The notes beneath the pieces are model-generated. The model was not told the DNA's origin. It did not search any database and was given only the letters and a program-made list of their open reading frames with translations. Below, in pieces: positions 20,452 through 33,995 of a DNA stretch of 64,000 nt. Position numbers and translations under genes: made by a program. This stretch comes from Drosophila miranda (taxonomy: Eukaryota; Arthropoda; Insecta; Diptera; Drosophilidae), in assembly GCF_003369915.1 (NCBI RefSeq), contig NC_046675.1, positions 14,942,001 to 15,006,000 on the forward strand. Direction: 5' to 3'. Every line of letters begins with the position of its first letter. The stretch's first letter is position 1.

Positions 20452-23400
20452 TTAATAGCTGCGCCCGAAGAGCGTGTAGAACTTGGGCTTGTTGGTGCAG
20501 CCGGGATGGATGCACAAGTCGCTGGCCGCAATGGGGGCTGGCTGGTCGAAGGGTATGCACAGGGATTTGGCACCCATAGAGGGAGCACCGGGCTCGGCCT
20601 CCTCGTCCCGGGCACTGTCCGCCTTGATGTTGTCCTCGCAGGGTGTCTCGCCGCAGAAGGGCGCCAGCAGGATGTTCTTCTGCTCGAGGAAGACGCAAAA
20701 GTCCGACCAGCTCTTGACGGTCTTCGTGTGGCTGGTAAGATCCGCCTGTGCCTTGGCCAGCATGCTTCCGTGGATGGTCTCGAGGAGAGCGGGGATCTTC
20801 TTCTCCACATCGGCCAGGGGCAGGGTGATCTTCTCGCCGGTGTCGCGACGCACGGCCACCAGCTGCTGGGCCTTCAGGTCCTTGGGACCCACCTCGAGGC
20901 GCAACGGCACTCCCTTCAGCTCCCAGTGGTTGAACTTCCACCCGGGCGAGTAGTTATCGCGGTAGTCGCCCTCGCAGCGCACACCTGCACCGACCAGTGT
21001 CTGTTCGAGCGTCTTGCAGGCATCCAGCAGCTGAGCACGCTCCTCGTCTTTGGTGTTGACGGTGATGCCGCAGGGCACAACGATCGCCTGGATGCAGGCC
21101 ACATTGGGAGGCAGCACAAGGCCCTGGTTATCAGCATGCACCATGACCATCACACCGATGGTGCGGGTAGTGATCCCCCAGGAGTTCTGGAAGACATACT
21201 TCTTTTGCTGCGTTTCCGGGTCCTCGTAGACGATCTCGAACATCTTGGAGAAGTTCTGCCCCAGATGATGGCTGGTGGCGCCCTGGATGGCACGGCCCGA
21301 AGCAGATATGAAGGCCTCTACGGTGGTGGTGTAGTCGCCGCCCGCAAACTTCTCCTTCTCGGTCTTGCGGCCCTTCACCACGGGTATGGCCAGCAGATGC
21401 GTGTAGACCAGAGCATACAGATCGAGAATGTCCAGCACCTCCTTGACGGCCTCCTCCTGGCTGGCAAACGCCGTGTGCCCCTCCTGCCAGAGGAACTCGC
21501 GGGTACGGAGGAATGGCTGCGGATGCTTGAATTCCCAACGCTACAAGAGAGAAAAGAGATTAAAGATTAGGGGGCTTCTACTATAGGGAGGTGTCATCCC
21601 ACTTACCACAACATTGTTCCACTGATTGAGGCGGATGGGTAGATCTCTGTAAGACTGTATCCACTTGGCGTAGGCGGGATACATCACAGTCTCGGAGGTG
21701 GGACGCACGGCAATGGGTTCGGCCAAATCCGAATCGCCAGATTTCGTGACCCATGCCACTTCGGGGGCAAAGTCCGCAATGTGCGTCTTCTCCTTCTCGA
21801 GTACCGCCTTCGACACGAAGATGGGGAAGTAGCACTCCTTGACGCCCATGCGCGTGATCTCGGCATCGAACCACTGCTTGATGAACTTCCAGATGGCAAA
21901 GGACCAGTGGCGCAGGATGTAGCATCCAGACACATCGTAGTACTCGATCATCTCGCCCTTGGTGATCACCTGCGAGTACCAATCGGGCAGATTCTCCTCC
22001 TTGGTGGCCTCAAGGCCCAAGCGTGTCTGCTTCTTGGCACCACCAGATGCATCTGCCGCTGGTTCCTTCTTGACAGGCTTGGCCGGCTTCGGTTGCGGCT
22101 CCTTGGGCGCCTTTTTCGTAGCTCCACCGCCGCTAGCGCCTCCACGTCCGGCCACGGGGAAGTCCGTGCCGTGGACTTCCTTGTACTTGGCCTTCAGAGC
22201 CAGCAGCTTGGCCACTTCCGCATCCACCACCTCCTTGGATGCCTTGCCACCCTTCACCGCTCTCACCTTTTCACCCTGGGCATTGATTTCCAGTGTTAGC
22301 TGATCCTTGGCTGGGGATGCCATCGCCGTGGGACTAGCTTCCTTTTTCACGACTGCGGGCTCTGCCTTGGCGTCAGGAGTCCAATCCTTGCCGCTCAGCG
22401 TCTTGTATTCTCTTTTGAGTGTCAGCAGGGTCTGCACTTCGGGTTCAATGGCGGCCTTCACTGCCTTCGCCGACTTTAGTTGACGTATCTTGTCGCCCTG
22501 GGCCTGGATCTTCGTCGAAACGGAGGCAATGTCGTTCGCAGAGTCTCCTCCCGTCAGGTCGACTGTAGCCACTGGAGTGGTAGCTGCAGCTGGTGCCACA
22601 GTGCCTGGTTTCCAGTCTTGTCCCGTCAGCGACTTGTAATCCCCCTTAAGGGCCAGCAGCAGCTTGACTTCTGGTTCCACCAGTGACTTCTCCGACTTGG
22701 CTGCTTTTAGATCACGAATCTTGTCGCCCTGCTGTGCGATCTTCGTCAGCAATGTGCCCACTGCTGGGGGGGGAGCCGGCTCCGGGAACTTTTCCAGCTT
22801 GACTTTGACTGCCGCCGGGGCTGGAGCTGGGGCTGTGGTGCCTGGCTTCCAGTCGGTGCCAGTGGCTGCCTTGTAGTCTGCCTTCAGGCCGAGCAGCGTC
22901 TTCACGGCTGCTTCGATGGTGGCCTTATCGGCTTTGGCTGTTTTCAGTTCTCGTACTTTGTCGCCTTGGGCCGTGATCTGGGCTAGGATGTTCCCCACCG
23001 AATCGTTGCCAGTTGGAGCAGCAGCAGCAGCTTTAGCTGGTGCTGGAGCGGGTGCTACAGTGCCTGGTTTCCAGTCCTGTCCGGTAAGGGATTTGTACTG
23101 AGCTTTCAGCTCTAGAAGCACCTTGACAGCAGCCTCAATCTCTGGCTTGGCCGCCTTTTTGCCCTTGAGGTCGCGCACTAGTTCTCCCTGCTTGACTATG
23201 CTGTCGTTGACGGATCCCGCGTCGTTGGCATTGGCCGTCGGAGCAGTAGTGGAGGCTGGGGTAGGTGATTGGCCTGGTTTCCAGTCCTTGCCAGTGGCTG
23301 CCTTGTAGTCCGCCTTCAGGCCGAGCAGCTTTTTCACCTCAGCATCGACTTGCTCCTTGGCGGCCTTCTTAGTCTTCAGTTCACGCACCAAATCGCCTTG

Positions 23401-26400
23401 TTGGCCAATCAGTTTGTCCAGTTCCGCAGCCTTGTCGTTTGAGGCTCCAGCGGATGCAGGGGCACCAGGAGAGGATGACTTTTTCTGTAAGGTAAAGAAT
23501 TGGCTTTAGGTTTCACCTTTCACAAGTTTGTTTTGTATTTTGGGTACGTCAGCAAGCGGGAATGGAATGCATTAATGAGGCTCTTTCTTGGCCACGATGC
23601 TTCTTCTTCCGACGCGTACGGCGGCTCGTGGCGATCGCAGATACCTGTTTACTCCGACAGAGGGCGGCACATAAATGGAGAGTAAATTGGAGATAGAGAG
23701 AGAAACAGAGAGAGAGATCGCAAAGGCAGAGGAAGAGCGACAGGTAGAGCAGGTCGCTCTTTGAATACTCTAACACAGGAATGGATTAGATGAAAGATTT
23801 TAAACCTAAGACAATCTTTTTTACATTAGTTTTGCGTGTTATGAGAAACAGACAATGGATCATAATTTATTTCCGATAGTTACTTTAGGATACAGCCAAC
23901 AGTCAAGTTAGATAAAGTAAATCACTTTGAAGATCATCCTTACTTGGGTTTATGCACATTTGAAAGTCTAATCATATGGGGCTATAAAGCGATCGTTCCA
24001 AGAACTCCCCAATCAAATGTCCTTCGATAACATTCAGTATGAAATTAAGGTAGACAGCCATAAATAAATGGGACGTACTTCCCAATGAAGAACTGTTCTG
24101 AAAACTATCTATGGGTTGCTATGGGAAGCAGCAAGTTTAAAATATACTACTCCTATCCTGCCAATCGAAGAGAAGGGCCCATCTTTTATATAAATTTTTA
24201 GATCTTATTATAAGACAGACAGACCACTGGCCGGGAAAATAATTCTATTGCAAAACACTATTAAGTATGGGCTTAAAATTCCTATAATACGAAAGAAGAA
24301 CACAAATTCCCCATAGAAAGAAATATCTCTTATTCTACCGCTATGTGCAGTACTCACCCTTGTCTTGGCATCCGCAGCATTGACCTTCAGGCCAGAGCTG
24401 GGCACATCCTTGGTATGGCCATCGGGAATGGAGAACAGGATGATGGGCGAGGGGACATTCGAGTAGGGGCTGGGCGGAGCATAGGCATTGTCCACCTTGA
24501 AGAAGCCACGACGCTGCAGCTGGATGATGTCGCCCTTTTTGCACTTCTTCAGCTCGGGATCGCCCAGCATGGCGACCTCGTCGCGTGTCTCGTGTCCAAT
24601 ATACTGCTTGAAGTCCTCGTCCTTGCCCAGGACAGCCTTGCTGATGATGTTGTCGAAATAGACACAGAAGGTGGGTGGATAGGCAGCGGGGTCGGATTCC
24701 ACCGCCAACCACGTCAGCTTGAGGGTCTTCTTGAAGTCCTTGTTTTCCAAATTGAGAGCGGCATCCACGGACGTGATGCTGCCGGAGCCATCCTTGTGGA
24801 CTTTCTTGATTAGCAGATTTCCCCAGTTGATGAAGGTGGCATTCTCGCCCTCCTTCAGGGCTTCGGCATCCACGTAATCGATGTAGATACGTGGGCCAAG
24901 GGTCACAGTCTTCTTACCCAGCGCTTCATCCTTGGGATGGACAGGCACTTGGATCTGCTCCTCCATGGCCCCCGCCACATTCACAATCACACGCTTCTCC
25001 TGCTCGAGGGCCGTGTAACGGGGAGCAATGGGATCGATCAGCTTCTTGTTGAACGCCCAGATCTTATCCCAATTCATGAACACCACGGACTTGCTGCTGC
25101 CCTGGGCAATGATAAACTCCCTGAGGCCCTCGACGGTTAGACCGCGCCGCAGAATTCCACGCACTGTGGGGAAGCGAGGATCATCCCAGCCGTCCACCAA
25201 TCCAGAGTCCACGAACCACGTGAGCTTGCGCTTCGACAGCACCGTGTTGGTCATGTTCAAGCGACTGTATTCCCAGATGTACGGCTTGCGCAGCTTCAGC
25301 GCATCGATGAACCAATAAAACTGGTCATCGCGATCGTGGTACTCCATGGTGCGCAGCGTGTGGGTAACATTCTCGATGGCATCGACTATGGGGCAGGCAA
25401 AGTCATATGTTGGATAGACCCTGCAAGAGAGAAGGTACCGGTTTTTTAAGTGTGATTATAGCGAAGATCCTCAAGGAAGATACCCACTTGTATTTGGTGC
25501 CTGTCCGTGGATGCGGTTCGTTCTTGCAGCGATAGATGGTGGGATCACGCATGCAGCCATTCGGCGAGGACATGTCGATCTTGGCCCGCACGCAACACTT
25601 CTGTCCGGCCTCCGAGCCATTGACCATCTCCTGCCACAACGACAGATTCTTCTCTACAGCTGTTATCGGGCGATACAAAGGATTACTAGCCTACAAGTGA
25701 TAGTCGATTCCTCCACTTACAGTTGGATCGATTGGCCGACTCCACGCGCTGTTCGCGCTCCAGCTTCATCTGCTCCGGCGGTGTGTCGTCCACATATGCC
25801 TTGCTCTCCTTCAGCAATTGGACGCAGTAGTCCAGCATCAGATCGAAGTAGTTGGAGGTGTGCGTGAAGACATCCGGCTTGATCTGGAGCAGCTCCAGGT
25901 CGCCAAGAATGACATTCTCGAACTCGACCGTCTCCTTGGCCGGATTGGTGTCGTCGAAGCGCATGATGAGTGTGCCCTGGAAGGCCAGGGCGTAGTACTG
26001 ATTGAGCAGCGCCGCCTTGGCGTGTCCGATATGCAGGTAGCCCGAAGCCTCTGGGGGAAAGCGGACAATAACCTTGCCCATCTCGGCGCCGGGAAGATCC
26101 ACAAATTTGCCCTCCTGCTTGCGCTCTCCGCTCTTGGCAGGCGTCTGCTCCTTGGAGGCGTTAGGACTGCGCTTCACACGCTTGGCCGATGAGCGGGCCC
26201 CCTCCGGCAGCGACTGCAGCACCTTCTGGATCAGAGGCTGGGCAGTGATCAGGTCATACCAGCGCTGGACATGCTGGGGAATGCCCTTGGAGGCGAGGAA
26301 CTCATAGCGCGAGTGCATCTCGTTGAAGAGGGCAAAGTCGGCGATGGTCAGCTTGTTGGCCACCAGATAGGTGACCGGCGCAATCGACTTGTCCAGGAAG

Positions 26401-26869
26401 GACATGGCCCACGAGATGTCGTCCTCGCACGTTAGCGAAAAGGACAGCCAATGGTCGATCTGTGTGCGCTCGATGGCCGTCTCGCCATACAGCTTGTAGT
26501 CGGGAGCGGCACGGGCCAGGGCGCGCAGAACATCGTTGTTGGAGTGGCACTCCAGCAGGCGGTTGTCCGGGAACTGCAGAGAGGTCTCCTCCTTGCTCCA
26601 GACTATCTCCACTGGCACCGTTCCGCTGATAAGATGCGCCGTTGCCAGCCCACCTGCGGATGTTCGCAAATTAATATCGAATCATAAAAAAACTGATGCA
26701 ATAACCCCAATAACGAATCGGTGATAATTTTGTACATAAATAGAATTTGCGGTGCGTTCCGATATAACCTCACAAAGGGCACAGAGGTTGTTTGTGATAC
26801 TCGATACGGCTTCGAAAAACACTTACTTATAGGCGGATTGTTGATGTTTGCTTTGAGCTTTATTGACAT
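20452..26869 (-). CDS. GluProRS: Bifunctional glutamyl-prolyl-tRNA synthetase
   Basis: Six coding exons: 26827-26869, 25721-26653, 25488-25659, 24358-25420, 21607-23484 and 20452-21540. All junction phases agree and give 1725 residues. It charges tRNA-Glu and tRNA-Pro in the cytoplasm and sits in the multisynthetase complex. The N-terminal part is a GST-like domain ([14 protein letters not shown]). The class I GluRS domain follows, with the HIGH motif (YLHIGHAKA, exon 2) and a KMSKS counterpart (VLSKRKL, exon 4). Exon 5 encodes six WHEP repeats (QGxxVRxLKxxKAxK...DWKPG) joined by Ala/Pro/Thr linkers, then the start of class II ProRS. Exon 6 carries the rest ([16 protein letters not shown]) and ends GRSY. 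WHEP repeats bind RNA and partner proteins. The long open frames on the opposite strand of exons 5 and 6 are shadows. Intron 4 (23485-24357) holds nothing recognised. Confidence 0.97.
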
Positions 26870-27682
26870 ATTCGCTTGCAAATTAAATTCGATTGATGAA
26901 ATTCCACGGCTTAAAAACGGCACGAGTACGGCCAGCTGCTACACCATAGGGATGGACAATAGTGGCAACTAACCGATCAATTTGTGTTCATCAACAAGCA
27001 GGGCTGACTTAAAACCTTGTTTTATCCCAAATTCAATAAATGGGAGTACTTAAAAGTAGTAATCTTGTAGAGAATTTATTTACCATTGGGAAAAAACTAC
27101 GTGGGTAGTTAGCCAGAAATATTCAACGGAATATTAAATTTGCTTCACATGTTTTGCTAAAACCTTGTTTTTAGACAAAATCCATAAAACGAGTCCTTAA
27201 AATGAATCAGCTATATGGAAAATTAATTCTCTAATCGGATAAATTTATATGTTCAGGTATGAAAGTCTTAGCTAGCTAGGAAAATCAAAATCGAGCTATA
27301 ATCCTTGACGGAGAATGATTAGCCCATTGTAGACAAGGAGGTATTTTAATATTCCACCAAAATTCCAAAATAATGAAAATTGAATTGTTTTAGCGTATTT
27401 TTTTTTTAGTTCATAGGATAGATCGAATGCATCTACAAGAAGAACTTACAATCAGTAATATTTTTCGCCATTTACCTCAAGTCGTGGAACTGTTTAAAAA
27501 GAGGGGGCTTAAGTGGGCTAAGTTCGTTTTCTTATCGGTATATTTACGGTATATTTCTGCGGGTCGGACGGTATATTGATAAGGCCAGGTAGACAGTGTG
27601 CATGAAAAAATACTATTTTCCTGTTAAATTTTAAGAGAAAAGTGGCCGCAAATATAAACACACAAAGGCCTAGCCCCAAGGA
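26870..27682. other. Divergent intergenic region between GluProRS and AP-1sigma
   Basis: Two genes point away from each other across about 0.8 kb. The region is AT-rich with no frame of note. It should contain both promoters. The only distinct motif cluster is the CGGTATATT repeat at 27536-27580. Confidence 0.6.
27536..27580. promoter_or_regulatory. Three CGGTATATT repeats, likely AP-1sigma promoter region
   Basis: CGGTATATTT occurs at 27536-27545 and 27547-27556, and CGGTATATTG at 27569-27578. The block lies about 100-150 bases before the AP-1sigma start codon. Repeated GGTATATTT boxes are frequent near Drosophila housekeeping start sites. The binding factor and the role are inferred. Confidence 0.4.
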
Positions 27683-30600
27683 ATGGTAAGGTTAATAAAA
27701 ATATAGCGTACAGTACATAAAGAATTTAAAAGAGAAATCTTTGGTTTTCGTGTTGTGTTTCTGGTGTTGATGTTGGCTCATTTGTGGCTCAGTGTGTGTG
27801 TGTGTGTGTTTGATGACTGTGTCAGTGGGAAAAATTGTGGCTTAAAGTATATAAAAAATTAATGACTGCTGTAGCAAATCGATGATAATCCTACTCCCCT
27901 TCGCTGTAGATGCTTTTCATGCTGCTGTTCAGTCGGCAGGGCAAGCTACGGCTGCAGAAGTGGTACATGGCCTATCCAGATAAGGTGAAAAAGAAGATCA
28001 CCCGCGAGCTAGTGACCACGATACTGGCCCGCAAGCCCAAGATGTGCTCGTTCCTGGAGTGGAAGGACTGCAAAATCGTATACAAGAGGTGCGACAATGG
28101 GATTTGCTTCTCCAAAGGCATCTCTGACTGATCCTTTTATTTTTATTATTTGTACAGATATGCCAGCTTGTACTTCTGTTGCGCCATCGAGCAGAACGAC
28201 AATGAGTTGTTGACCCTAGAGATCATCCATCGCTATGTGGAGCTGCTGGATAAGTACTTTGGCAGCGTAAGTGCCATTTTTAGAGACCTGCCATCAAAGA
28301 AGCACTAAAATTTGGTTGATTTTCTCATAGGTTTGCGAGCTGGACATCATATTCAATTTCGAGAAGGCGTATTTCATTCTCGATGAGCTGCTAATTGGCG
28401 GCGAGATCCAGGAGACATCGAAGAAGAATGTACTTAAAGCGATTGCCTCACAGGATCTGCTACAAGAGGTCAGTACACCCGAGACATATGATCTGTAATG
28501 CCTAGCGGTTGTGTCGAATCTATATATACATATGTATATATGTATATCTATATACTATATATATGCCGGATATTGTTAATTGTTTTACATATTTATCGAT
28601 CGCTGGTTTTTAGTTTCGTTATCTTGTTAGTGTTTGTTTCCATCTATATTTACTATAAATGCCTTTATATGCCATTCATTTCCTAAAAGCCTGTTGCAAA
28701 CCCGAACCGAATCATTATATTACCTCATATATGCATATCATGGTTCTCTATCTCTCTGTCTTCTTATTTACTATTACTTACTTTTGTTTCTTTTGTTTCT
28801 CTAATTTGTGCAATCGAAACTAATATCTTAATACACGTCTGTACACAAAAACCAAATCTAACCAACAATCGCAAGAAGCAAGAAGAGTTCTTTTACTCGC
28901 TGCAATAGTCCTAAGATACGATTCCGTCTGTGTGTGTTGTTCATTTTTGTTTATACCTAAATCCTAAACATTGAAGATATTGTAAAGCACACACAAGTTG
29001 TAAACGCCTCGAAAATTGATTGCATGCCTCAGTTGCGTGCCACAGACTTGCCCTCCGCCGAAAACGAAACGAATTGTGAGAATTTTTCAAGAGTTATTTA
29101 TACAGTATTGAACTTGCCATAGATATCGCTAAACTATTGTACGTACAACCTAAAAGCCAACGTAGTTCCGTCCACAATTGATTGCCATTTACCTACCTAC
29201 CTACCGATTAGCGGATTACCGGATTGATCTGTAGTCAATTTTGTGTTTTTGTTAGCTATAAGAATATCGTAATTCTAACGTTGTAGTTTGGATTGTTTTG
29301 CATGATCTTTAGTAGTTTGACAGTTTCCTATACTAACTAGACATACCGTACATCCAATAATTTTTGTATACATATAAGCCATATAACTGTGTAACCATTA
29401 TACCCTTTCTCTTGTTATTATTAACGCTTTCCCTACCCGCCACTGCATAAATCGATGTAACACCACCACCAACCAACCAACAAACCAACAACAATCGCAG
29501 GACTTCAATGAGTATCTGAACTAGATGAAAACCCCATACCATACCCAAAAAAAAACAAGTGTAATCTCTCTATGTAAAATATTTACTATGTCGTAGAGCA
29601 CCTGCCCCCAAAGGGGTTGTGTAGTGGAGTGTCTAGGTCAGATCAGTCGAGCTGTATATATACATATATGTGTGCAACATATGCAACGCTTCTTTCCCCT
29701 CTCTGGCCAAAATCCCTGCGCTGTGATGTTCCGTGTTCTCTTGCATCGCCCACTCACCACTCGCTCACTCACAAATGTGCCGTGAAAATCGGAAAAACAA
29801 CAAACAACATATACCACCACTCACAGTACACATCTGATACTACCACTGAAACTACATACTACTGCTACTACTATTTCTTCCATCTACTCTTCTCGTTCTT
29901 ATTGTTCTCTCTATTCTGTGTACTCCAGGACGAAGCCGTTGAGGGCACTTTAAGAGATATTGGACTACTCTAAAAGACAAATTCCGTAGAATCCATGTAG
30001 TTGATATTTAAACAAACAAACACAACGCACACGAAAGCACACACGAACAGCAATCCTCTGAACACACACATGCACACAGCACTCTTTTGACACTTGCCCA
30101 CCATTGCTCCTCGATGTGTATGTGTATATGTGTGTGTGAGTTGGGGCTGTTGTACAGCACTGAAACCCTGAAGAAGAGGGAGGCAGCAAGGGAGGCTCCA
30201 AAGCAATAAAATCCAACAGAGATAAACAAAACCAAGTATAAATGATAGTTATTCCCATGGCAAATACTGCATACATATATTGGCACACGGTTCCTACACA
30301 TCTATTGGTTGATTCTATCGATAAGAATATATACACACACACACACGCATATACATATGTAGATCCTACAGACAGGCAAAAAGTTCATGCAAAACACCTC
30401 AAACTCAAAACTCACGTAGAGCCATCCAAGGTTACCTACCGATCGATCATTAAACTCAATCCAGCAATTGAATTAATATTCCTCGTCTACTATATATATA
30501 CATGAAAGATCATTCCAAATCAGTCATCAAATGGGCAATAATTAAATATTAGAGAGGGGATATATGCAATACTATTTTTACCATAGAAAAAAGTAAGCTT

Positions 30601-31293
30601 TAATGTGGAACATGAAAAATATATAATTGAAACAAAGAAATTAAATAAAAAGAATGTAATATTCATCCTTTAGTGCTAACTGAATAAACTATAGTCTATA
30701 TACAATATATATATCTACAATATATGGTATCTGTTTATGTATGTGTGTTGTACGTTTTAGCCAAATTTTCTGTGTTTTTGTAAAACTTAAAATAAAAAAC
30801 AAAAGTATTTTTCCAAAAGATAAAAGTACTCGTATACCACTATGTCTATTATGATGTATGGATAATGGTAAGAACTTTGAGCTGCCGATCCAGAGTCTTT
30901 AGTATATTATTTTATATGTATCGTATATCATTTTTTGAGTATTCCTTTTGATTGAATTGATGTTGTTGCTGTTGTGTCACACTGACTGCTCTCTGACCTT
31001 CACTCTCCACTGTTCTCCACTGTGTTTCTCTCTCTGTTTCACTCTATTATTCTCTCTATGTCTAGGCTTAGTGCACCCTTTTGGTGTCGTCCTGTTGTTT
31101 TAGTTCTTAATCTGTCTTTTATAGCATATTTTTGTGGGCTAGCCAACAGTATCGATGCTTTTATGATTTGATTTCTTGGTACATCTCCCCGCTTCAGCTA
31201 AACCCGAACCAAAGCCAAAACTGAAGTAAAGCCTTCTCCCTTTTACAGGATGAGACCCCGCAGAGTTTCTTCGATGATCATGGCCTGGGATAA
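27683..31293 (+). CDS. AP-1sigma: AP-1 clathrin adaptor complex, sigma subunit
   Basis: The small subunit of the AP-1 adaptor, which selects cargo for clathrin vesicles at the trans-Golgi network and endosomes. Exon 1 contributes only the start codon: ATG at 27683-27685 directly followed by GTAAGG. Exons 27910-28088, 28158-28266 and 28331-28468 then encode [39 protein letters not shown] and so on to DLLQE. This is the complete longin-type fold of the family. An ATG-only first exon is also my recollection for vertebrate AP1S genes. Three separate terminal exons follow (29501-29524, 29929-29973, 31249-31293), each with its own acceptor and stop. They give proteins of 150, 157 and 157 residues. 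AATAAA signals occur at about 31459 and 31703. The long non-coding stretch 28469-29500 is intron. Confidence 0.95.
29501..29524 (+). CDS. AP-1sigma: AP-1sigma alternative last exon 1 (DFNEYLN)
   Basis: After the acceptor CAATCGCAG the frame reads DFNEYLN then TAG, in phase with the shared exon ending LLQE. Confidence 0.75.
   Translation, partial: DFNEYLN
29929..29973 (+). CDS. AP-1sigma: AP-1sigma alternative last exon 2 ([14 protein letters not shown])
   Basis: The acceptor TACTCCAG precedes 14 codons and TAA. The ending resembles the usual sigma-1 tail (acidic residues, then xxIGLL), so this is the most family-like C-terminus. Confidence 0.85.
   Translation, partial: DEAVEGTLRDIGLL
31249..31293 (+). 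CDS. AP-1sigma: AP-1sigma alternative last exon 3 ([14 protein letters not shown])
   Basis: A strong pyrimidine-rich acceptor (CTCCCTTTTACAG) precedes 14 codons and TAA in the right phase. The tail is acidic and differs from the other two exons. Confidence 0.75.
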   Translation, partial: DETPQSFFDDHGLG

Positions 31294-33995
31294 GTTGGCA
31301 GGTCCATCAATATATAACAGTACTTATTTTGCCTTAAAATGTATGCGTGTATATGTATTCAAATCTAACCTTAAAAGTCCGTCAGTTTTTATAGATTATA
31401 CTCCCTATATCGCTTGGCAAATACAATTTGCAAAAGTACATTTTACACCCCTACCCCAATAAAAAACACACACACATTCATACTTTTAAAAGATAACTTA
31501 AAGGATAAGCAACGCAAAGCAAAGCGAAATAAAAGGAATAATCGACGGTGTGCTCAACTCTAGAGATATAAGATAAATCTGATGAAAAGACACCCTATAC
31601 AAAATATACCACATCCATATACCAACTACATATATATTCAAAAGTAAATAATAAAAAAAAAACGCCCTTTAACTACTGCATTTTATATCCAATTGCAAAA
31701 TCAAATAAAAGTCGTATCGAGTGTAACTGTTTCCCTGAGTTTGGTTTTTTCCCCCCGCAGCAATATGGCCACACTCTTGGGGGTGGTGGGAGTGGGGTTG
31801 GAGCCAACCTCTAACAAGTTGGCAGCACCGGCAGCAGCCAACAAATTGTTGATTACATTTGTATTCTCTCTCTCTCTCTCAGCACACGGGGCGGAGAGAG
31901 CGGGAGCGGGAACCGGGAGAGACACTTAACATTAGAATTGGATTCAGTAGAGGTGATTCCTATACCAGGGTACATAAAAGGAAAGGTAACAGAAGTATTA
32001 GTAAACGTTGTCATCCAAAATATTATTGTTATTATTTTTTATTACCCAATAATACCCACGGATGACAGTTTTAACAGCAGCTATTTTTCAGTCATTTGTA
32101 CCTGTGAAAATACAATTTCAGGCGACGACCTAAATAATAGATAGTTATAATACAATGGATTACATTTTATATGGAGGTACATGTTTTCTCTGAATAGAAT
32201 AGCGTTATATCATTTCTTATCATGAATCATGATCATACATGCCAAATAAGAATGAAGAAAGAAATGCCTTCAATATTTTTCAACAGACAGTATTTTAGCT
32301 TCAGGTTTAAGGCCGATAGAAGCCCGAAAAAACGCGAAAATATGGGAACCAATTAACAATAAATCGCCTATCGATACTGAATACGTTTTTGAATTTATAT
32401 ATTGAGTTTTCCAATGTTAATCGGGAAAGGGCGCCACTGTGCGACGTGAATTCCGTCAGTTTGACAGCTTAGGTGATAAGAAATGTGCGAAATAGAGATT
32501 CAGTAGGCGCATGCGCGCTCTTTTATGGCCCGAACAGAACAAACAGTTTTCCCATTTTTCGTGCAGCGCGAGAGGCCGAATCCAACGGCCAGCGTCAGCC
32601 AGCCAGCAGTTTCGGTTTACGGGGCACTGCCACACACAGCACAAAATAGCAGCAGCGGCAGCGCACAGGAGAGAAGAAGAAAATTTTCACACACCACACA
32701 CAAAGCAAAGAAAAATGTACAAGAAAAGAAGGAAACTCTGCTCGAATCGGTGAAAATTTTCCACACAAAAAAAGAACACAGCCCCCCAGTGGCAGTGGCA
32801 AAAGTGGCAGCAACCGCAGAACGCACAAAAAATGTAATCCAGCAACAAAAAAAAAAGATTAACGGAAAGTCGGGACAACGGGAATAACAGTAAGGTACGG
32901 AACGCCTATTGAGAAAAACGCGTGGAAAACCCGAAGTGAAAATCTTTAAAAATTATGAAAATGTGAAAAATTGTGTGTGCAAAAAAATTTTGCAGCTTCA
33001 GTGGCGACCGTTGTCTGGCCCCCGAAGTCCCGTGGAAAATATATGGTACATAAAATTCCCGACTCTCCTCTCTTTCGCTCTCGCTCACTCTCTCTCTAGG
33101 AGGGGGAGTGTGTGTTGTGTGCGTGTTTGTGTGAAAATTACGTTGTCATATGTGCAAAGTGCGGGAGCGTAGGCTGAAAAAAATTCCAGGCTGTGGCCGC
33201 TGAGAAGGCCTAACTCTAACATCTAGCCGTAAAAGTTCTATCAAAGGCTTGCCAACGTTGCCTGCTATTCACCTGTTTTTCAAGTGTTTAGCCCTGACAA
33301 TACAAAAAAACACCAAAGACAAGGCCATCCAGAGTGTATGTGAGCGTGTGTTCGGGTGTGTGTGTGGGGCAAGGAATAAACCAGGAGCAGCAGGCCGCGC
33401 CACCAAAGAAGAAGGAAGAAAAAAATTCTCTATCTATTGCGATTTGCTCATGCGACCCGAAAAGAGCGAAGCGCGCAGCATTGCGCCAAGGAAAGAGAGA
33501 GAGAGAGTGGGTGGGAGAGAGGGAGTACTGTTATGAGAGACGTGTAGGGGAGCATTCGAATGGGCGCCACGGCCCGCTGTGGGTGCGAAGTACTGCCGCC
33601 TGCTTTTGTCTATAGATACACATACATCCGCATCTATAACAGTACTGCGTGTTTGTATAGCCCCTCCACACGAGCACACAGTAGCAGCAGCAGCAGCAAG
33701 CACCCGAAGTACCATTATCTCTTTGCATCTCTTTCTTTCGGATCTTTCGGATCCAAAAGAAAAGGCAACATAAATATTTCCTCCTTAACATTAGCTGTTG
33801 CGCTCTCTCTTCGCGATCAGATCAGAAGATAAAAGTTTGCAATAAATTTGTGATTTATCCTTTGACGAAAGTGCATAGAATGTAGAAAGGCTTTGCCAAA
33901 AAGCTCTCTCACAATCAGAGCGTATTTTGTACCAGAATGAGAGAGTGGCTCAGAAAATAAGCAACTTGGGAATGTGGAATGCTCATGCTCCTCAC

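Noticed and set aside
20506..21570. A 354-codon plus-strand frame opposite GluProRS exon 6
   Set aside because: It is antisense to a certain exon with six-codon bias effects; it has no domain and no splice context.
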